In this document: positions 60,542 through 64,000 of the stretch, piece by piece
How the letters are laid out: every line of letters starts with the position of its first letter
Numbering within the stretch: position 1 is the first letter of the stretch
Assembly: GCA_963755375.1 (NCBI GenBank)
Contig: CAVWKG010000016.1
Coordinates: 248,001-312,000, forward strand
Direction of reading: 5' to 3'
Length of the DNA stretch: 64,000 nt
DNA from: Bog-473 sp963755375
Lineage (GTDB): Bacteria; Actinomycetota; Acidimicrobiia; Acidimicrobiales; RAAP-2
Notes under the pieces: generated by a model
What the model was told of the DNA's origin: nothing
The model's input: only the letters and a program-made list of their open reading frames with translations
Database searches by the model: none
Made by a program: the position numbers and the translations under genes

Positions 60542-61081
60542 TCAGCCTTTCGTATTTCCCGTCGACGGGTCGACCTCGATCCTGTCGAAGTTGACCCATG
60601 GCAGTTCGATTGGCGACCGGCCAATCGTGCCCAGCGTGATCAATCGTGCGACATCGCCCAAAAGTGCCGGCAGGACGCGCTCGTTCGTGGTGTCGATCTC
60701 TTCGATCGTCCACCATCGCCATGACGCGTGGACTTCGTGCTCCAGAGGTTCCCATCCCGCCGTCGATGGCTCGAATCGATCCGTGCGCCACGCGAAGAAG
60801 GTGTCAACCGAATACAGAGGCTGACCCCGAAAAGTCCATTCGCCCCTGCTGGTGGCGACAGGGTCGCCCAACTCTGCGGGATCGATGACCAGGCCGGTCT
60901 CTTCAGAGAGCTCGCGTGCGGCGGCTTCGCCGATTCCTTCGCCCGGGTTGATCCCTCCGCCGGGAGTGATCCAGAGCGGGGGCTTGGGGTCAAGAGGATC
61001 TTTGACCAGAAATAGCAACACGCTTTCGGTCCTGTCGATGACGATCACGCGCGCCGAGGGCCGGTTGAAAGGCGTGGTCAT
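60542..61081 (-). CDS. NUDIX hydrolase
   Basis: The 179-residue protein contains a complete Nudix box at about residues 42-64 (GGINPGEGIGEAAARELSEE followed by TGL). The N-terminal RVIVIDRTESVLLFL and the WWTIEEI segment fit nucleotide-type Nudix pyrophosphatases. The substrate is unknown. It is convergent with the methyltransferase (37 bases apart). Its ATG overlaps the stop of a possible 48-codon ORF upstream. Confidence 0.9.
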   Translation of the reverse strand: MTTPFNRPSARVIVIDRTESVLLFLVKDPLDPKPPLWITPGGGINPGEGIGEAAARELSEETGLVIDPAELGDPVATSRGEWTFRGQPLYSVDTFFAWRTDRFEPSTAGWEPLEHEVHASWRWWTIEEIDTTNERVLPALLGDVARLITLGTIGRSPIELPWVNFDRIEVDPSTGNTKG

Positions 61082-61224
61082 CTTCCCATCGTGACCGACG
61101 GGGAGTCCCCACGCACGGCGGCAGCGTCAGGCACCTGGATCTCGGAGGTTCCCTGGTCGACCCGCTTCAATAGAAATGGTGCCCCCGTACGTTCATCGAC
61201 CAAGGCATCCCGCGGTAGCTCCAT
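61078..61224 (-). CDS. Possible small protein coupled to the NUDIX gene
   Basis: A 48-codon frame starting MELPRDALVDERTG and ending SVTMGR has its TGA overlapping the NUDIX ATG by four bases (ATGA). Codon choice is similar to that of the NUDIX gene. There is no ribosome-binding site and no domain I know. The overlap makes translation plausible; otherwise it is a chance frame. Confidence 0.35.
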   Translation of the reverse strand: MELPRDALVDERTGAPFLLKRVDQGTSEIQVPDAAAVRGDSPSVTMGR

Positions 61225-61369
61225 ACGCCGGACCGGAGGGATGGTTGGACGGTTTCTGTCGAGCGGGCGCGCGCAGCAGAGAACCGGGGAATTCTGACCG
61301 CCTCGGCGGCCAGGTCTGGGAGTTGCGGGCGAAGTAGCGTTGTCGGGCACGGAGTAATGGAGGTATTCA

Positions 61370-61675
61370 ATGCCAGGTTTTGTCCAAATCATGGAGTTTG
61401 AGACGTCCGAAATCGACAAACTTGAGGCGCTGATGAAGACGTTCCAGGAGGAACGTGGTGACGCTCTACTTGCGACCAAAGCCACAATCACGGAGGACCG
61501 AACCCGACCGGGCCACTACTTCGTGATCGTCGAGTTCGACTCCTACGAAGAGGCAATGAAGAACTCCAACGATCCCGTCACGAGCGAGTACGCCGAGAAG
61601 GTGACCGCCTTGCTGACGGGTCCGCAGATCTTCCACGACTTGAACGTGCGGTCCGTGATTCACAATCGTCAGTAG
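61370..61675 (+). CDS. Antibiotic biosynthesis monooxygenase (ABM)-like dimeric barrel protein
   Basis: The 101-residue protein (MPGFVQIMEFETSEIDKL, then RPGHYFVIVEFDSYEEAMKNSN) has the ferredoxin-like beta-alpha-beta pattern of ABM and related dimeric alpha/beta-barrel proteins. They act as cofactor-free monooxygenases, haem-degrading enzymes or have unknown roles. There are no clear catalytic residues. ATG 61370 has GGAGG upstream. It is monocistronic. Confidence 0.85.
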   Translation: MPGFVQIMEFETSEIDKLEALMKTFQEERGDALLATKATITEDRTRPGHYFVIVEFDSYEEAMKNSNDPVTSEYAEKVTALLTGPQIFHDLNVRSVIHNRQ

Positions 61676-61821
61676 CTGAGCGACAGCACACGCACACGGT
61701 TCGGGGTACCCAGTTCGCCGCGACGGTGGGGCAGTCATGTACTCGACCGTGAACGGCAGACTGACCTGGACGAGAACGTCGCTGTGACACGATCACCGAG
61801 TGGTTCCAGTAACCGCGTTCA

Positions 61822-63192
61822 ATGAAGGTCTGGGATAAGCGATACGTGCTGGCCGGTGCCGTCGGGACCACGGTCGTCGCGGTTCTTACGACGTTGAGCG
61901 CGACTGCATCGTCGGCTTCCATCTCACCAACCCCCTCCCCGGTGGGTGCACCCGTCGCCTGTTCAACGGCGATCGCACCTGCCCCAATGCCCGGCCACGT
62001 TGAGACCCATTTCGCACCTGGCCTCCTCGCACCCTTCGGTGTGGCTTTCGGGCCTGACGGCAAGCACGCGTTCGTCGATTCGTTGATCAACCCCTCCGCT
62101 CCTCCATCCAGGCTGACTCCGATGAGGGATGCCAGCGGTATCACCGAGTACTCGATCTCTCCGTCTGGCCTGGTCTCCGAGCGGGTCGGCTCCTTTCCGG
62201 ACAAATCCCTGGTCGGAATGGCCGTCAGTCCGAATGGCCGAGATCTCGTGGGCGCGGGCGGCAGCGGCGCCAGCGTCTTTTCGGTGTCTCGCATTGAGCA
62301 ACCGAACTCGGCGCCGTCGTCGTGGCTTCTCGGATCGTTCAGTAGCCGAGGTCAAGGCGCCATCGAAGCCGCCGCCTCACCCGATGGCGACTACGTGTTC
62401 GTCAGCCTCGAAGACAGCGACCAGCTGGCCGTGTTCAATCTGAAGAAGGCCGAAAGAAGCGGTTTCGGGTCCTCCGACCTGGTCGGCTACGTACCCATGG
62501 GCGTCGCTCCGGTGGGAATGGCGGTCTCGCCGAATGGGCGCTACCTGTACGCAACGAGCGAGGCCTCCACGGAGACCGGGAACGAAGGAACGCTCACGAC
62601 CATCGATATGCGCCGAGCCGAGGAGCAGCCCTCTCACTCGGTCGTGTCCACGGTATGGGCCGGGTGCAGTCCGGTACGAGTGGTGGCCACCAGGTCCTCG
62701 GTCTACGTGACGGCCCGGGAGAGCGACCAGCTCCTCGAGTTCTCCGCCTCTCACCTCGCCTCGCATCCGGCAACTGCGTTGATCGGGCACGCCCAAGTCG
62801 GCGAGGCTCCTGTGGGAGTAGCACTCGTAAATCACGACAAGACGGTCGTGATCGCCGACTCGGACCGCTTCAACGCCAACGGGGTCAGCTCAAACCTCGC
62901 CATCGTGTCCCTCGAGAAGAAATCACTCCAGCTGGTGGGGTACGTCGCGGCTGGCGACTTCCCAAGGGACATGGCCGTGAGCCCCGACGGGACGACCGTG
63001 CTCCTCAGCGACTACGGATCTGGAGACGTCGAGGAGGTCGATGTGGCGACGCTGCCGAACACGATCGCGCGTGTGCAACACAGCTCGATCGTTGGGTCAG
63101 GGTCTTTGCAAGCGTCGTCCTGGCCCACTCCTCCGCTACGGACGTCAGCTTGGTTGCAACCCATTGGTGGCGGCTGGGCTCGCCGACCGTGA
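61822..63192 (+). CDS. Secreted YVTN-type beta-propeller protein
   Basis: The 456-residue protein has a signal peptide (YVLAGAVGTTVVAVLTTLSATASSA) and repeats of the form GMAVSPNGRYLYATSEAS, AAASPDGDYVFVSLEDS and DMAVSPDGTTVLLSDYGS, typical of lactonase/YVTN propellers exported by actinobacteria. Ligand and function are unknown. After about residue 420 codon use weakens and the sequence becomes Ser/Trp/Pro-rich, so the C-terminus may be disturbed; a minus-strand frame overlaps it there. Confidence 0.85.
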   Translation: MKVWDKRYVLAGAVGTTVVAVLTTLSATASSASISPTPSPVGAPVACSTAIAPAPMPGHVETHFAPGLLAPFGVAFGPDGKHAFVDSLINPSAPPSRLTPMRDASGITEYSISPSGLVSERVGSFPDKSLVGMAVSPNGRDLVGAGGSGASVFSVSRIEQPNSAPSSWLLGSFSSRGQGAIEAAASPDGDYVFVSLEDSDQLAVFNLKKAERSGFGSSDLVGYVPMGVAPVGMAVSPNGRYLYATSEASTETGNEGTLTTIDMRRAEEQPSHSVVSTVWAGCSPVRVVATRSSVYVTARESDQLLEFSASHLASHPATALIGHAQVGEAPVGVALVNHDKTVVIADSDRFNANGVSSNLAIVSLEKKSLQLVGYVAAGDFPRDMAVSPDGTTVLLSDYGSGDVEEVDVATLPNTIARVQHSSIVGSGSLQASSWPTPPLRTSAWLQPIGGGWARRP

Positions 63193-63334
63193 GTTCTTCG
63201 ATCCGCGCGACCGGGTCGTTGGCAAAGAGCGTTCCGTGGTTGCTCCTGAGCAGGTACCCGACGATGGCGCCCAGATTCGCCACGGCGACCAGGACGAGCG
63301 TGGACCGTTCGCGTGCCGTCGCAACCAAATTCAC
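63005..63334 (-). CDS. Possible small membrane protein overlapping the propeller 3' end
   Basis: The 109-codon frame starts at a GTG, has one hydrophobic helix (STLVLVAVANLGAIVGYLL) and a hydrophilic middle (GTLFANDPVARIEELTVGEP) with better GC3 bias than the + strand in 63070-63192. It overlaps the propeller gene by 188 bases and has no ribosome-binding site or known domain. It could be real, with the propeller ending earlier in evolution, or a shadow. Confidence 0.3.
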   Translation of the reverse strand: MNLVATARERSTLVLVAVANLGAIVGYLLRSNHGTLFANDPVARIEELTVGEPSRHQWVATKLTSVAEEWARTTLAKTLTQRSSCVAHARSCSAASPHRPPRRLQIRSR

Positions 63335-63416
63335 CGTCGCGAGCAGTGCTCAGTTCGCCAATCGGGACCGGGAACTTTCGGATCGTCTGACCCGCTCGGA
63401 CCGGCCATGATTGGTC

Positions 63417-64000
63417 ATGGCCAAGAAGTGTGACAGCTGCGGGCGGCACAGCGTCCGAACCTCGACCGAGGGTCCCCTCCCGGTCTTGGGGATTGCAATG
63501 GTCATGATCCTTGGCTTCCTCGGGGCAACTCACATGGTCGGCAACGACGTGGCCGCCGCCAGCCCCTCGACCCCCTCGACGGTGTGGCTGTGCCGTCCGG
63601 GGCTTCCGGACGATCCCTGCACCCGCAATCTCACGACGACGATCGTTCCGGCGAACGGGATGACGTCCGTCCAGCGTGCCCGTCCGGCCACGAACCCTCC
63701 TATCGACTGTTTCTACGTGTACCCGACGGTGAGCACCCAGCCGACGGCCAATGCCAACCTCCACATCGATCCCCAAGAGCGAGCGGTCGCCATCGCCCAG
63801 GCCTCCCGCTTCTCCGAGGTCTGCCGGGTCTATGCCCCGATATACCCCCAACTGACCCTTTCTGCGATCAGCAAGGGGATCCGCCCTCAATCAGCCGCCA
63901 TTGCGTATCTCGGTGTGCTCTCCGCCTGGAACGACTACCTCGCCCATTACAACAAAGGCCGGGGCGTTGTCTTGATCGGACATTCCCAGGGCGCATCGCT
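63417..64000 (+). CDS. DUF3089 alpha/beta-hydrolase-like protein, cut by the window end
   Basis: From ATG 63417 an open frame runs off the right end (194 codons seen). It begins MAKKCDSCGRHS, then a hydrophobic helix (LGIAMVMILGFLGATHMV), then the mature part starting near STVWLCRPGLPDDPC. DUF3089 features include CFYVYPTVSTQP, the long ASRFSEVCRVYAPIYPQLT, and GVVLIGHSQGAS with the nucleophile-elbow Ser. DUF3089 proteins are probably exported lipases or esterases. An N-terminal CxxC before the helix is unusual for an exported protein; a later start is possible. Confidence 0.85.
   Translation, partial: MAKKCDSCGRHSVRTSTEGPLPVLGIAMVMILGFLGATHMVGNDVAAASPSTPSTVWLCRPGLPDDPCTRNLTTTIVPANGMTSVQRARPATNPPIDCFYVYPTVSTQPTANANLHIDPQERAVAIAQASRFSEVCRVYAPIYPQLTLSAISKGIRPQSAAIAYLGVLSAWNDYLAHYNKGRGVVLIGHSQGAS

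Noticed and set aside
57280..61740. Integron-like cassette array: several single unrelated genes with short repeats between
   Set aside because: The repeats do not show the GTTRRRY / RYYYAAC core sites or attC-like arms, gene orientation is mixed, and no integrase is seen.
1..64000. CRISPR array, prophage or complete insertion sequence
   Set aside because: No regularly spaced repeats with unique spacers, no phage structural genes, and no transposase frame were seen.

Overview
The window is high-GC DNA with dense, tightly packed genes, many GTG starts, and many stop/start overlaps of 1-4 bases (ATGA, GTGA, TGATG). Together with a MurT/GatD pair, an MmpL-type transporter, DUF35/thiolase pairs, PspC and DUF1707 proteins, and a secreted protein with GYWLVGSDGG repeats, this points to an actinomycete. 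The GYWLVGSDGG repeats and the set of lipid and acyl-CoA genes suggest class Acidimicrobiia; that placement is an inference from gene content.

Left part (about 1-14.6 kb). The first 1.3 kb looks decayed and holds only a kelch-type fragment. Next come a methyltransferase, a thiolase with its DUF35 partner, an aldo/keto reductase and an MMPL exporter. An envelope-stress-like locus follows: PspC, DUF1707 and cyclic-nucleotide-binding-fold proteins on the minus strand, divergent from a PspC-fused histidine kinase and its NarL-type regulator. Then a CysQ-like phosphatase, a cold-shock protein, a carotenoid oxygenase and a membrane-anchored protein of unknown function.

Middle part (about 14.5-48.5 kb). 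A seven-gene minus-strand operon (14539-21693) encodes an acyl-CoA dehydrogenase, a thiolase-like protein lacking the usual nucleophilic Cys, DUF35, acyl-CoA synthetase, SDR, a diiron ferritin-like protein and MmcQ. This set looks like beta-oxidation or side-chain degradation of a lipid or steroid. Then come single genes (DUF1214, VOC, sulfotransferase, a PhnZ-like HD protein with a short upstream ORF, a serine hydrolase, DUF4389, methyltransferases), the TldD/TldE pair, a Gfo/Idh/MocA dehydrogenase, GNAT and LysR. A frameshifted HAD-PlsC gene runs into MurT-GatD, the enzyme that amidates lipid II. The most unusual block is a four-gene overlapping operon, 40896-47051: fatty acyl-CoA reductase-HAD fusion, zinc alcohol dehydrogenase, LarA-like (nickel-pincer family) protein and lysophosphatidate acyltransferase. 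It is divergent from a TetR regulator across a 46-base promoter gap holding a repeated sequence.

Right part (about 48.5-64 kb). Beyond a tRNA-Val(CAC) gene the character changes: longer gaps, lower GC, decayed genes (a VOC gene with two lesions, an acyltransferase-3 tail), a low-GC polytopic membrane protein, secreted proteins (a phospholipase C-like esterase, beta-propellers, a frameshifted multidomain repeat protein, a DUF3089 protein cut by the window end) and single metabolic genes (GNAT, PhyH oxygenase, methyltransferase, NUDIX, ABM). Perfect hairpins and a short intergenic repeat family also lie here. It looks like a tRNA-adjacent accessory region, but no integrase or att duplication was seen.
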